Below, piece by piece: positions 44,584 through 53,341 of a DNA stretch of 64,000 nucleotides. Positions within the stretch are counted from its first letter, which is position 1. Each line of letters begins with the position of its first letter. The notes under the pieces were generated by a model, which was given only the letters and a program-made list of their open reading frames with translations, ran no database searches and was not told the DNA's origin. A program made the translations under genes and the position numbers. This DNA is from an uncultured Prevotellaceae bacterium. Lineage in GTDB: Bacteria; Bacteroidota; Bacteroidia; Bacteroidales; Muribaculaceae. Where the stretch lies: NCBI GenBank assembly GCA_900541935.1, contig UQLZ01000006.1, positions 1-64,000 of the forward strand, in the 5' to 3' direction.

Positions 44584-46008
44584 TTATTTTATCAATTTGT
44601 TTTCTTTTAGAGTCGTAAGAGTTTCTGCAGCTTGCGGGACCCTATTTTCCACTTTCCGGAATATCTCGGCAGCACCAGCAAAGTCTTTATTCAAAGCCTT
44701 ATAAATACCACGTGCATATTCTGCTTCAGGACTGTTGCCCGATTTGGCAAGATATTTCTGCGCTGATTTCATATCACCTTTTCCCATTGCTGTATTTGCC
44801 GCATTTAAATTGGCCACCTCATCGGTTGGGAACATGCGTACGGCAACTTCAAACACCTCATTGAATTCGTCGCTGCCCGGTTCATATGTCTGTGCTACGA
44901 TATATAGTTCTCGCAAACTTAATTTCTGAGGCCTTTCGCTCAGCACTTTCTTGATTTCCTCAACATCTGTATAGTTGCGAATTGTATAATCTATCTTATA
45001 GTCAGAATGACGCAAAGCGGGGTAACAGTTATCAAGCAAGTACCGGTAATCTTTAGGATAACTTGACTTTATCACCCACTCCTTATTATCAGGCTCACGG
45101 TCACTGTCAATTAATGCAAGAATTTCATTCTTATGCTCAAGGCTGGAATTTTCGACATATCTTCTCAAGCCTTCCCAATCTTCCGGCTCGTATGACGTTT
45201 TAATAAATCCTTCGGGAAAATCATACAGTTTGCTAACGTATTCACACAAAGACTTTGTACGCCCCTTGGCAAGGCGGGTATTGTTTGAATACGGACTTTC
45301 AGGTGAAGCGTAACCCTTAATGGATATTGCCGTTACCTTTATATCGGAATCGTTTTTCACAGAATCGATAGTACCTGTAATTTTTGCCAATTCACGCTTG
45401 TTGCCACGGTATTCAGGTCGGATATCTGTCTTTGAAACTACAAAGTCGATAAATGCCGAACCTTTGAGTTCTCTTGTCTTTTCCAACTCTGCTTTAGGAC
45501 TGACAAAGGCAAACATCGGCTGATACAGATACTCTTTATATCCGTGAGTCTCTCCCCGCTGAACGCCGAGAACATCTCCACAACAACCACAATCCCTGCG
45601 TTCAAGAGCCAACTTACAATCACCCATCCACGGCTGATAATCCACTTCATCGGAATAAGTAATCTTTTCCGGCTTGTCTTTTGATTTGTAAGCAATCTCG
45701 CCTTCTCCACCAAGAGCAAACTCTTGACGTTGATAATAAAGGTAACGCTGACGTCCATAGAATGTAATTGGCTTCAAATCTACAGAATCTGTTTCTGATA
45801 CAAGACGCGGAATAAACGTAATAGCACGCTTTGCCGGTATCTTTAGCTCAGAAAAGTCAAGCGTCATATCAATGATCATATCGTTTGAACTCTTTTCAAC
45901 TTTCAGACTATCGACAGATACACCATTAAGGTTCAAAACAGCCTCTTGGGCATTGACAATACCGCCTAAAAATGCGGCAGTCGCTATCGTTTGGATTATT
46001 CTTTTCAT
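44584..46008 (-). CDS. DUF3868-like protein with OmpA-like and TPR segments
   Basis: 474 residues from ATG 46008, signal peptide (IIQTIATAAFLGGIVNAQ). N-terminal beta domain to about 170 as in DUF3868 proteins of fimbria loci. Then an OmpA-like peptidoglycan-binding stretch (ITGTIDSVKND, ISIKGYASPESP, RLAKGRTKSLCEYV). The end is helical and TPR-like (AAGIYKALNKDFAGAAEIF type repeats). Cysteine pairs DCGCCGD near 135 may bind metal. Probably a periplasmic or outer-membrane assembly factor. 12 nt after the DUF3575-like gene. Confidence 0.75.
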   Translation of the reverse strand: MKRIIQTIATAAFLGGIVNAQEAVLNLNGVSVDSLKVEKSSNDMIIDMTLDFSELKIPAKRAITFIPRLVSETDSVDLKPITFYGRQRYLYYQRQEFALGGEGEIAYKSKDKPEKITYSDEVDYQPWMGDCKLALERRDCGCCGDVLGVQRGETHGYKEYLYQPMFAFVSPKAELEKTRELKGSAFIDFVVSKTDIRPEYRGNKRELAKITGTIDSVKNDSDIKVTAISIKGYASPESPYSNNTRLAKGRTKSLCEYVSKLYDFPEGFIKTSYEPEDWEGLRRYVENSSLEHKNEILALIDSDREPDNKEWVIKSSYPKDYRYLLDNCYPALRHSDYKIDYTIRNYTDVEEIKKVLSERPQKLSLRELYIVAQTYEPGSDEFNEVFEVAVRMFPTDEVANLNAANTAMGKGDMKSAQKYLAKSGNSPEAEYARGIYKALNKDFAGAAEIFRKVENRVPQAAETLTTLKENKLIK

Positions 46009-46020
46009 CGCAATCATTTT

Positions 46021-46608
46021 TTAGAATAAATAGACAAAACCGATTTCAGCCTTTGTCAGTCCGAAATAATGATGATGTTTTCCAGTTTCTATCTTACTGT
46101 CACACTTTACACATTTATACTTGTCAAATTTTGAATATGCGTAACCTATACCTATTTCAAATTCCAAGTTGAAATGCTTTGCTAAAGCGATAGCATAACC
46201 ATATCCAATACCGGCGCCAACAAACCATCCTTGAACACGGTGATTGCCAAGCGGCGACACATCTGTTCCCAAGAAATCTATTGAGTTTTTCAATCCGCCA
46301 CCAACGTTATACTGGCCACCATTAGCGTGAATACCAAGGAAATGGCCCTGAAAACGGTCACAGAACCACCAACGCGCTTCTGGTTGAACCAACCAGTGCT
46401 TCCACTGACGCTGATGCGACAGTTTCCACCCGTTATAATCGCCTGAAACGTCAATAGTCCACTTTGGAGCAACACCAATTTCCACCCCTGCATTTATATT
46501 AAGAAACGCATCTGATAGCAGGTTGGTCTTGATGGCAACATTCTGACTTTGCATTCCTGTGCTGTATAACAATCCCAACAACAGGAATATACAGAGTTTG
46601 ATTTTCAT
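46021..46608 (-). CDS. DUF3575-like outer-membrane beta-barrel protein
   Basis: 195 residues from the ATG at 46608 (a start at 46617 is possible). Signal peptide, then TNLLSDAFLNINAGVEIGVAPKWTIDVSGDYNGW and an aromatic C-terminus FVYLF, the pattern of DUF3575 small outer-membrane barrels. It is the usual first gene of Bacteroidetes fimbria operons and may help secretion or anchoring. The function is not established. A C-terminal Cys-x2-Cys (KCVKCDSK) is unusual for such a barrel. Confidence 0.78.
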   Translation of the reverse strand: MKIKLCIFLLLGLLYSTGMQSQNVAIKTNLLSDAFLNINAGVEIGVAPKWTIDVSGDYNGWKLSHQRQWKHWLVQPEARWWFCDRFQGHFLGIHANGGQYNVGGGLKNSIDFLGTDVSPLGNHRVQGWFVGAGIGYGYAIALAKHFNLEFEIGIGYAYSKFDKYKCVKCDSKIETGKHHHYFGLTKAEIGFVYLF

Positions 46609-46960
46609 CTTTCCCATGTAATTTATCTTATTTTAGTTCTTCTCTAAGGTTGAAGTATTGCATTCATCATTCGGAATTTAAGAAAAACACATCAGGGGTA
46701 TTGGTTTATTTGTTCTTCTTATTGCTACGATATATTCAACATGGTAATTGGCGTCTTTCATCGCTCCATGGTTGAGATTAAGTGTGCCCTTCTAATCTTC
46801 CAAATTCTATTTGCAAATAAAGATATAATTTTTGACAATTGCAACTTTATAAAAGAAAAATCGCCATGAATTATTGTTAAATTTTGTTACTGTCAAAAAA
46901 TTACAGTTAATTTACCAACTATTTTGCTCTTAAAATCCGCTTTAAAAAGGCAAAAGAATA
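46609..46960. other. Intergenic leader of the fimbria operon, no gene seen
   Basis: 352 bases with no supported ORF. I find no perfect TAnnTTTG for the fimbria operon on the minus strand. The A+T-rich part from about 46800 on belongs to the ligA promoter side. Expression of the fimbria operon may use a variant promoter. Confidence 0.4.
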
Positions 46961-46967
46961 GCAAAAT

Positions 46968-46998
46968 TTTGCATAGCAGAAAAAGTGTCGTAATTTCG
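46968..46998 (+). promoter_or_regulatory. ligA promoter
   Basis: TTTG at 46968-46971, spacer 19 nt, TAATTTCG (one mismatch to TAnnTTTG) at 46991-46998. A palindrome GCAAAATTTTGC overlaps the -33 site at 46961-46972. Confidence 0.55.
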
Positions 46999-47014
46999 TA
47001 AAAAAATAAATTAT

Positions 47015-49018
47015 ATGGATATCTTTCAAGCCGAAATAGAGCATCTGCGAAAAGAGTTAAATAAACACAACCATAATTACTACGTTCTCAACTCTCCAAC
47101 TATCAGCGACAAGGAATTTGATGAGATGATGAAGCGTCTCGAAGAATTGGAAAAGGAGCATAAGGAGTTTTTTGATCCGCTTTCTCCTACGCAAAGGGTA
47201 GGTAGCGACCTTACTGCCGGGTTCAAGCAGGTTAAGCACGAGCACCCTATGCTGTCGTTAGGTAACACCTATTCTATTGGTGAGGTAGAAGACTTTCTAC
47301 GTCGCACAAAATCTTCTCTCGAAGGTGGTGACCTTGAAATAGTTGGCGAGATGAAACTTGACGGAACGTCGATATCAATCACGTACGAAAACGGAAGATT
47401 GGTTCGTGCGGTTACTCGTGGCGACGGTATTAAGGGAGATGACGTTACTGTTAACGTAAAGACAATCAGAAGCATTCCTCTCGAACTTCAAGAAGGCGAC
47501 TATCCTGAAAAATTTGAGGTTCGTGGCGAAATTCTTATGCCTTGGAAATCTTTTGACGCATTAAATAAAGAAAGGGCATATAACGAAGAACCGCTACTTG
47601 CAAATCCAAGAAACGCAGCGGCAGGAACTCTGAAAACTCTTAACCCTGCAGAAGTTGCAAGAAGGAACCTTGACGCTTATTTCTATTATTTAATTGCAGA
47701 TAACCTTCCTTTTGCCACACACTGGGAAAGCCTGCAAGCATTAAAGCGTTGGGGATTTAAGGTATCATCAGCCGCAAAGGTTATGAATTCAATAAAGGAA
47801 GTAATGGAATTTATTGAATATTGGGACACTGAAAGAAAGAACCTTGAAGTTGCTACTGACGGTCTGGTATTCAAAGTAAACAGTTATCGACAACAGCGGG
47901 CATTGGGATTTACGGCAAAATCGCCACGGTGGGCTATCGCTTATAAATTTCAGGCTGAAAGGGCATTGACAAAACTTAAATACGTTTCTTTTGAAACAGG
48001 TAGAATGGGAGTTATCACACCCGTTGCAAACCTTGAACCAGTTCAACTTTCAGGGACTATTGTCAAACGAGCATCTCTTCATAATGAAGACATTATCAAG
48101 CAACTTGATATTCACGAAAATGACTTTCTATTTGTCGAAAAAGGAGGAGAAATAATTCCTAAAATAGTAGGGGTTGATACTAACCAACGACAAACCAACA
48201 GCAAGCCGATTGAATTTGTCCGCACATGCCCTGTTTGCGGAACTGAACTGGTGAGAAACGCTGGAGAAGCGGCTTGGGTATGTCCTAACAAATATGGCTG
48301 CCGCCCTCAAATAACAGGAAGAATTGAGCATTTCGTTGGCAGAAAAATGATGGATATTGACGGCATTGGAGAGGAAACAGCAGAGCAACTTTATACTGTT
48401 GGCCTGGTTAAAAACATTGCCGATATATATGATCTTACCGACGACAGGCTCCAGATTGCCGGCCGCGTAGGCGAACTGACTGCCCAACGAATCATACGTG
48501 GGATTAAGGCATCAAAGGAAGTGCCGTTTGAGAGGGTTATTTACTCGCTGTCAATACCTAACGTAGGCGAAACTGTGGCTAAGAAGATTGCTTACGCAAC
48601 AGGCGATATTGACAAACTGATGAATTCAACAATGGAAGACCTGACAAGTATAGATGAAATCGGCTCTGTGATTGCCGAAAGCGTTATCTCTTTCTTCCAT
48701 GAGCCTATCAACAGAGAAATCGTCGAGAGATTGCGTGCCGCAGGTCTGCAAATGGCTATCAGTAGCGATGCAAAGGCTATGATGAGCGACAAACTCGCCG
48801 GAAAAAGCATAGTCATCAGCGGCGTCTTCCAGCATCATTCGAGAGACGAATATAAGAAACTGATTGAGCAGAATGGAGGAAAGAATGTTTCGTCTATTTC
48901 CAAGAAAACAGATTTTGTCTTTGCTGGAGAAAATATGGGCCCGTCGAAATTACAGAAAGCGCAAGACCTCGGCATAAAGATTATCAATGAAGAAGAATTT
49001 TTAAAAATGATTGAATAA
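47015..49018 (+). CDS. ligA: NAD-dependent DNA ligase
   Basis: 667 residues, the essential replicative ligase. Domain Ia (LNKHNHNYYVLNSP), adenylation domain with nucleophile K114 in MKLDGTSISI, OB fold, Cys4 zinc finger (CPVCGTEL ... CPNKYGC), helix-hairpin-helix region (DIDGIGEETAEQL, SIPNVGETVAKK) and a C-terminal BRCT domain (KSIVISGVFQHHSRDEYK). Complete and of normal length. Its stop overlaps the start of the CPBP gene by one base. Confidence 0.97.
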   Translation: MDIFQAEIEHLRKELNKHNHNYYVLNSPTISDKEFDEMMKRLEELEKEHKEFFDPLSPTQRVGSDLTAGFKQVKHEHPMLSLGNTYSIGEVEDFLRRTKSSLEGGDLEIVGEMKLDGTSISITYENGRLVRAVTRGDGIKGDDVTVNVKTIRSIPLELQEGDYPEKFEVRGEILMPWKSFDALNKERAYNEEPLLANPRNAAAGTLKTLNPAEVARRNLDAYFYYLIADNLPFATHWESLQALKRWGFKVSSAAKVMNSIKEVMEFIEYWDTERKNLEVATDGLVFKVNSYRQQRALGFTAKSPRWAIAYKFQAERALTKLKYVSFETGRMGVITPVANLEPVQLSGTIVKRASLHNEDIIKQLDIHENDFLFVEKGGEIIPKIVGVDTNQRQTNSKPIEFVRTCPVCGTELVRNAGEAAWVCPNKYGCRPQITGRIEHFVGRKMMDIDGIGEETAEQLYTVGLVKNIADIYDLTDDRLQIAGRVGELTAQRIIRGIKASKEVPFERVIYSLSIPNVGETVAKKIAYATGDIDKLMNSTMEDLTSIDEIGSVIAESVISFFHEPINREIVERLRAAGLQMAISSDAKAMMSDKLAGKSIVISGVFQHHSRDEYKKLIEQNGGKNVSSISKKTDFVFAGENMGPSKLQKAQDLGIKIINEEEFLKMIE

Positions 49019-49896
49019 TGGAAGAATACAATAAGAAATTTCCTTTTATACGGGCTACCATTTCATTGCTTCTGTTCCTCGTTGGCGGCCTGTTGCTAAC
49101 TGCATTTGCAGCAGGTGTTATCGGTGCATTTGTCCCTGAAACCAAAGAACTTATCCCCCTTAGGATAACTATAGCACTGCAAAATATCCTGACTTTTGCT
49201 ATGCCAGCAGTACTTGTAGCCTTGCTGTTTGCGGATAATAAATGGGAATTTCTGTCGCTGAATAAAAATTTAAATTTAAGGGACCTGCTACTCGGGATTG
49301 CATTGTACCTAATTGCCACCCCTGCAATTAATTTTATCATTGCCTTAAACCAAGCGGTGGTTCTACCGGAGTGGATGGCTGAATTTGAAGCAATGCTAAA
49401 AGCCAGTGAGGAAGCGGCTAAGGCTATGACCGACAAACTGCTCGCCGACCGCAGCATCTTTGGAATAGCAGGTACTATCCTCGTTATAGGAATACTAACC
49501 GGTTTCGGCGAAGAAATATTTTTCCGCGGTGCTTTAATGGGCATCTTCTCAAAAATCATTAAGAACAAGCACCTTATTATATGGCTAACTGCATTTATTT
49601 TCAGTGCATTCCACCTTCAGTTCTATGGGCTTGTGCCTCGCATGATTCTTGGCGCAATCTTCGGTTACACCCTCTACTGGTCACGCTGCTTGTGGATTCC
49701 GATAATCCTTCACGCAATTAACAACAGTGCTGTTGTGCTGTTTCCTGAAAATCAGATGGAGAATAAAGGCTTGGAAGATATGCTAAATTTCGCAGATATA
49801 GCATTCGCTGCCGTCAGTACCGGTTTGGCAATAGCCCTGATGGTTTACTGGAACAGTAAATCAAATAAAGAGCATAAAGAAAGACAGTTGCTCTAA
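49018..49896 (+). CDS. CPBP-family intramembrane metalloprotease
   Basis: 292 residues, about eight transmembrane helices. Motif 1 is GFGEEIFFRG (E165, E166, R170) and motif 2 is SAFHLQFYG, then HAINNSA, the CPBP/Abi family set. The family includes CAAX prenyl proteases and bacteriocin-immunity proteins; the substrate here is unknown. Translationally coupled to ligA (TAATG) though not known to act with it. Confidence 0.82.
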   Translation: MEEYNKKFPFIRATISLLLFLVGGLLLTAFAAGVIGAFVPETKELIPLRITIALQNILTFAMPAVLVALLFADNKWEFLSLNKNLNLRDLLLGIALYLIATPAINFIIALNQAVVLPEWMAEFEAMLKASEEAAKAMTDKLLADRSIFGIAGTILVIGILTGFGEEIFFRGALMGIFSKIIKNKHLIIWLTAFIFSAFHLQFYGLVPRMILGAIFGYTLYWSRCLWIPIILHAINNSAVVLFPENQMENKGLEDMLNFADIAFAAVSTGLAIALMVYWNSKSNKEHKERQLL

Positions 49897-49913
49897 AAAT
49901 TATTTTACAATAG

Positions 49914-49958
49914 AAACGCACTCTGCTTTAAAATTAATTAATCGCAGAGTGCGTTTTT
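49914..49958 (+). terminator. Terminator of ligA-CPBP
   Basis: AAACGCACTCTGC / GCAGAGTGCGTTT stem with a 17-nt A/T loop, then T-run. 17 nt after the CPBP stop. Confidence 0.85.
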
Positions 49959-50032
49959 ACGTAAATATTGTAATAATCAACAAAAAAGTAAAAAAAAGTA
50001 ATATAAAATAGCAGTTTATTATAAACATTGCG

Positions 50033-50040
50033 TAATTTTG
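50033..50040 (+). promoter_or_regulatory. -7 box for the LRR protein gene
   Basis: TAATTTTG, 34 nt before the start codon. A -33 element is not clear. Confidence 0.5.
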
Positions 50041-50074
50041 CACAAAATAACAACAAATTTAAACAAATTAGCTT

Positions 50075-52453
50075 ATGAAAAAATTTCTACTAACATGTAT
50101 CGCAGTGGCAGGTATGTTCTTCAGCGGCAACGCCCAGACACCTGTTACTTTTGTAGTTGATGGGACTACATACGAAGTGACAAGCGCAACAACGGTAAGT
50201 GTTTCAGACGTAAACACAACAGTGACTGAAATCTCCATCCCAGAAACCGTTGCAAACGAAGGTGTTACCTATACAGTAACAGCAGTTGGAGAACGCGCAT
50301 TCAACTATGCAGAAGCAACTACAATTACTCTTCCCAACACAGTTACAGAAATCGGCTATTGCGGTATCTACAACACCAAAGCAACAACAATCCAACTTCC
50401 AACAGGATTGACAACACTTGGAGAGAACGCACTTGCTTATAACAAGAACCTTACATCAATAACTATTCCAGAAGGAGTTAAAGAGATTCCATCAAGTTGT
50501 TTTTCAAATAACCAAATGATGGCAACAGTAAACTTGCCAGCAACTATTGAAAGCATAGGTAGCGGCTCTTTCTATAAGGTTCCTATTGAATCATTCACTT
50601 TCCCGGCAAACTGTCGAGTTGTTGAAAAGAATGTATTCCAACTTGCACCGAACTTGAAGGAGGTTACACTAAATGCGAACCTTGAGTCAATGGGAGAAGG
50701 CGTTTTCCGCAATTGCGTTAACCTTACAAAGGTTAACCTTGAAGCAGCAACAAAACTTAAAGCAATTCCTGAAAACTGCTTCGTTGAATGTAATGCACTT
50801 GCAGATGTTACCATTCCGGCAAGCGTACAGAAAATCGGTATGAATGCCTTTGGCAAGACTGCCGTTACTGAATATAAGGTTGCTGCAGACAATAAAGCAT
50901 TTGTTGCAAAGGACGGTTGCGTTTATGCGGCAGACATGAGCATTCTTTGGCTATACCCAGCGAAAAAGTCAGGTGATTCATACACAATTCCAGACGGAGT
51001 TCGCGGCATTGGCGGCGGTGCATTCTATGGTGCTGCAGTTAAGACTGTTACTTTGCCGGAAAGCATCGTTGCTATCGACAGTTACGCATTCTGCGAATCA
51101 ACTGTAGAAAGTGTTAACCTTCCAAACTCAATTGTTCAAATCGGAGAACAGGCATTTGCAGGCACAAACATTACAGAACTTGTTCTGCCAGAAAAGATTA
51201 TTGCAATCTATGACGGTCTTGCTGCTTGGAGCAAAAAACTTAAGAGCGTTACAATCCCTGCAGACGTTCGATTGCTTGCAAACCACGCATTTCAACTTTG
51301 CACAGGCCTTACTTCAATCACTTGCAAAGGCGGTGTTGCACCAGAAATCCAGACATACTGGGACGACAGTGACAACCCATTCGGATACGTTGACTGCTCA
51401 TTGGTAACTCTCCATATCCCAAAGGGTAGCCTACAATCATACAAAGACATGGGTTGGGCTGACATCTTCTCTAACATCGTTGAGTCAGAACCGGCTGTAT
51501 TTATGCCAACTTCAACAACTCCTGCCAACGAAGACATTGTCAAATCATTAGGAAATGTTGAATTAACGTTCTCAGAAGCAGCAACAGTTGTTACTGCCAA
51601 TCCTGCGGTAAAATTCCGCAAAGGAAATGAAATCATCGGTGAGGCTGTAGAACCTGACGGTGGCTGGATTGCTGTAAACAACTCAAGCGACAAAAAGACT
51701 GTTACTGTTTTCCCTGCAGACTATGATGGTTTCACTTCACCTATTGCTCTTGAAGCAAACCAACCATACTTCTTGATTATCCCGGCAGGAACATTCAAGA
51801 ACGCAGCAGGCGAACTCAACCAAAAGATCGTTATCACAGTTACTGGTGCTGTTCCTCCATTTGTTCCTGTTGCATTCTCTCCAGAATCAAATAGTCAACT
51901 TTCGGAAATCAATGCAATCGCTGTGAAATTCAACGAAGAAACAATGGTTACTGACAGAATGCCACAAATCACTCTAAAGAAAGATGATGCTACAACTGGT
52001 CAGACAGTTTCTCCAGAAAACGGTTGGCTTGTTGAAAAGGTAGCTGGAGAAGGAAAGACTGTTACTATAACTCCGATTGACTATGGTTACCAACCAGCAC
52101 CACTTGCTCTTGAACCAGGCGCTACATACTATATGACTATCCCTGCAGGCGTGTTTAAAAATTTGAACAACGGCACAAACGAGGAAATCCAACTTGTTTA
52201 CGTTGGCAAGGATAACGGCTCTGTTGAATCACTCGAAGCAGGAAAATGCTTGGTATACGTTTCAAACGGCAATATAAATGTTTCAGTACAAGGTCTTGGA
52301 ACTTGTGATGTTGCGGCTTACGACTTGACAGGTCGCTGCGTTGCGACAACAGCAACTGACAACAGTACTGTTTTGAGCGTTGAAAACTCTGGCTTGTATA
52401 TCGTAAAAGTAGTTGCTGAAGGCAAAACACTTACTTTCAAAGTGAAGAAATAA
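50075..52453 (+). CDS. BspA-like leucine-rich-repeat surface protein with T9SS sorting domain
   Basis: 792 residues. Signal peptide to about 20. About 14 LRR_5 repeats at 35-460, with the recurring pattern (TITLPNTVTEIG, SITIPEGVKEIP, ANLPATIESIG), as in BspA of Tannerella. Two tandem Ig-like domains of about 100 residues follow at about 475-590 and 595-710, sharing ALE-x-N/G-x-PYF/TYY and IPAGxFKN. The C-terminal 75 residues (DVAAYDLTGRCV, GLYIVKV, FKVKK) are a T9SS type A sorting domain. It would be secreted and attached to the surface, a likely binder of host or other microbes. Own promoter and terminator. Confidence 0.88.
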   Translation: MKKFLLTCIAVAGMFFSGNAQTPVTFVVDGTTYEVTSATTVSVSDVNTTVTEISIPETVANEGVTYTVTAVGERAFNYAEATTITLPNTVTEIGYCGIYNTKATTIQLPTGLTTLGENALAYNKNLTSITIPEGVKEIPSSCFSNNQMMATVNLPATIESIGSGSFYKVPIESFTFPANCRVVEKNVFQLAPNLKEVTLNANLESMGEGVFRNCVNLTKVNLEAATKLKAIPENCFVECNALADVTIPASVQKIGMNAFGKTAVTEYKVAADNKAFVAKDGCVYAADMSILWLYPAKKSGDSYTIPDGVRGIGGGAFYGAAVKTVTLPESIVAIDSYAFCESTVESVNLPNSIVQIGEQAFAGTNITELVLPEKIIAIYDGLAAWSKKLKSVTIPADVRLLANHAFQLCTGLTSITCKGGVAPEIQTYWDDSDNPFGYVDCSLVTLHIPKGSLQSYKDMGWADIFSNIVESEPAVFMPTSTTPANEDIVKSLGNVELTFSEAATVVTANPAVKFRKGNEIIGEAVEPDGGWIAVNNSSDKKTVTVFPADYDGFTSPIALEANQPYFLIIPAGTFKNAAGELNQKIVITVTGAVPPFVPVAFSPESNSQLSEINAIAVKFNEETMVTDRMPQITLKKDDATTGQTVSPENGWLVEKVAGEGKTVTITPIDYGYQPAPLALEPGATYYMTIPAGVFKNLNNGTNEEIQLVYVGKDNGSVESLEAGKCLVYVSNGNINVSVQGLGTCDVAAYDLTGRCVATTATDNSTVLSVENSGLYIVKVVAEGKTLTFKVKK

Positions 52454-52472
52454 GCAATTATCACAATACTTA

Positions 52473-52500
52473 AAACTCCGGCATTCGTCGGAGTTTTTTT
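52473..52500 (+). terminator. Terminator of the LRR protein gene
   Basis: AAACTCCG / CGGAGTTT stem followed by eight T. Confidence 0.9.
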
Positions 52501-52552
52501 TATCTGCAAATGTTCCAAAAATAAATAAATTAAAAACTTGACAATAAAATAG

Positions 52553-52583
52553 TTGGAAAATAAAAAAAGAATTAGTACCTTTG
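52553..52583 (+). promoter_or_regulatory. rplU-rpmA promoter
   Basis: TTG at 52553-52555, spacer 20 nt, TACCTTTG at 52576-52583. Confidence 0.8.
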
Positions 52584-52589
52584 CGTGCT

Positions 52590-52665
52590 GATTCCGCATA
52601 GGCTCGAATAAGTGCTTGCCATAGTGGCAACCGCCTCACGGACAAATTGAAAATTTCTAATATAG
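52590..52665 (+). promoter_or_regulatory. Structured 5' leader of rplU
   Basis: Around 75 nt between the promoter and the rplU start. It holds a hairpin TTGCCA-TAG-TGGCAA (52616-52630) and flanking G/C-rich pieces (GTGCTTG, CCGCCTCACGG). Leaders of ribosomal protein operons often bind a protein of the operon to repress translation; whether that holds here is inference. Confidence 0.4.
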
Positions 52666-52986
52666 ATGTACGCAATTGTAGAAATTCAAGGACAACAATT
52701 CAAGGCTGAAGCAGGTCAAAAATTGTATGTTCACTATCTCGGCGAGAACGTAAACGAAGGCGATAAAGTAGACTTCGACAAGGTTCTTTTGGTAGATGCC
52801 GACGGTACTGTAACAGTAGGTGCTCCTACCGTAGAAGGAGCGAAAGTAGTTTGCGAGGTTATACGTCCCCTCGTAAAAGGAGATAAAGTTCTTGTATTCA
52901 AGAAAAAACGCCGCAAAGGTTATCGCCGTTTGAACGGTCACCGCCAATGCTTCTCCCAAATTGAGATTAAAGACGTTATTGCATAA
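52666..52986 (+). CDS. rplU: 50S ribosomal protein L21
   Basis: 106 residues, starting MYAIVEIQGQQFKAEAGQKL. Conserved C-terminus FKKKRRKGYRRLNGHRQ which binds 23S rRNA. Normal length and position before rpmA. Confidence 0.97.
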   Translation: MYAIVEIQGQQFKAEAGQKLYVHYLGENVNEGDKVDFDKVLLVDADGTVTVGAPTVEGAKVVCEVIRPLVKGDKVLVFKKKRRKGYRRLNGHRQCFSQIEIKDVIA

Positions 52987-53005
52987 TCACTAAAAGTTTA
53001 AAGAA

Positions 53006-53275
53006 ATGGCACATAAAAAAGGTGTAGGTAGTTCTAAGAACGGACGTGAATCAGAAAGCAAACGATTGGGCATCAAGATTTTCGGTGGTCAATTTGCAAA
53101 AGCAGGCAACATCATCAAACGTCAACGCGGTACAGTTCACCGTCCAGGTTTGAATGTTGGTATGGGTAAAGATCATACTTTGTTTGCACTTGTTAACGGT
53201 ACAGTTGAATTTACTTCAAAATGCGGTCACGATTACATCAACGTGAACCCAGTTGCTAACAACGAAGCAAACTAA
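53006..53275 (+). CDS. rpmA: 50S ribosomal protein L27
   Basis: 89 residues, starting MAHKKGVGSSKNGRESES, with the basic N-terminal tail that reaches the peptidyl-transferase centre. It lies 19 nt after rplU in the usual order; the terminator follows. The N-terminus is in mature form, without the cleavable extension seen in some Firmicutes. Confidence 0.97.
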   Translation: MAHKKGVGSSKNGRESESKRLGIKIFGGQFAKAGNIIKRQRGTVHRPGLNVGMGKDHTLFALVNGTVEFTSKCGHDYINVNPVANNEAN

Positions 53276-53298
53276 TCAACTTGATCAGAAAGATTAAT

Positions 53299-53331
53299 GA
53301 GAGTGGGCATTTTGGCTCACTCTCTTTTTAT
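53299..53331 (+). terminator. Terminator of rplU-rpmA
   Basis: GAGAGTG / CACTCTC stem (extended by three pairs) followed by TTTTT. It also shows that the ATG at 53297 is not the start of the next gene. Confidence 0.85.
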
Positions 53332-53341
53332 TAATAAAATC

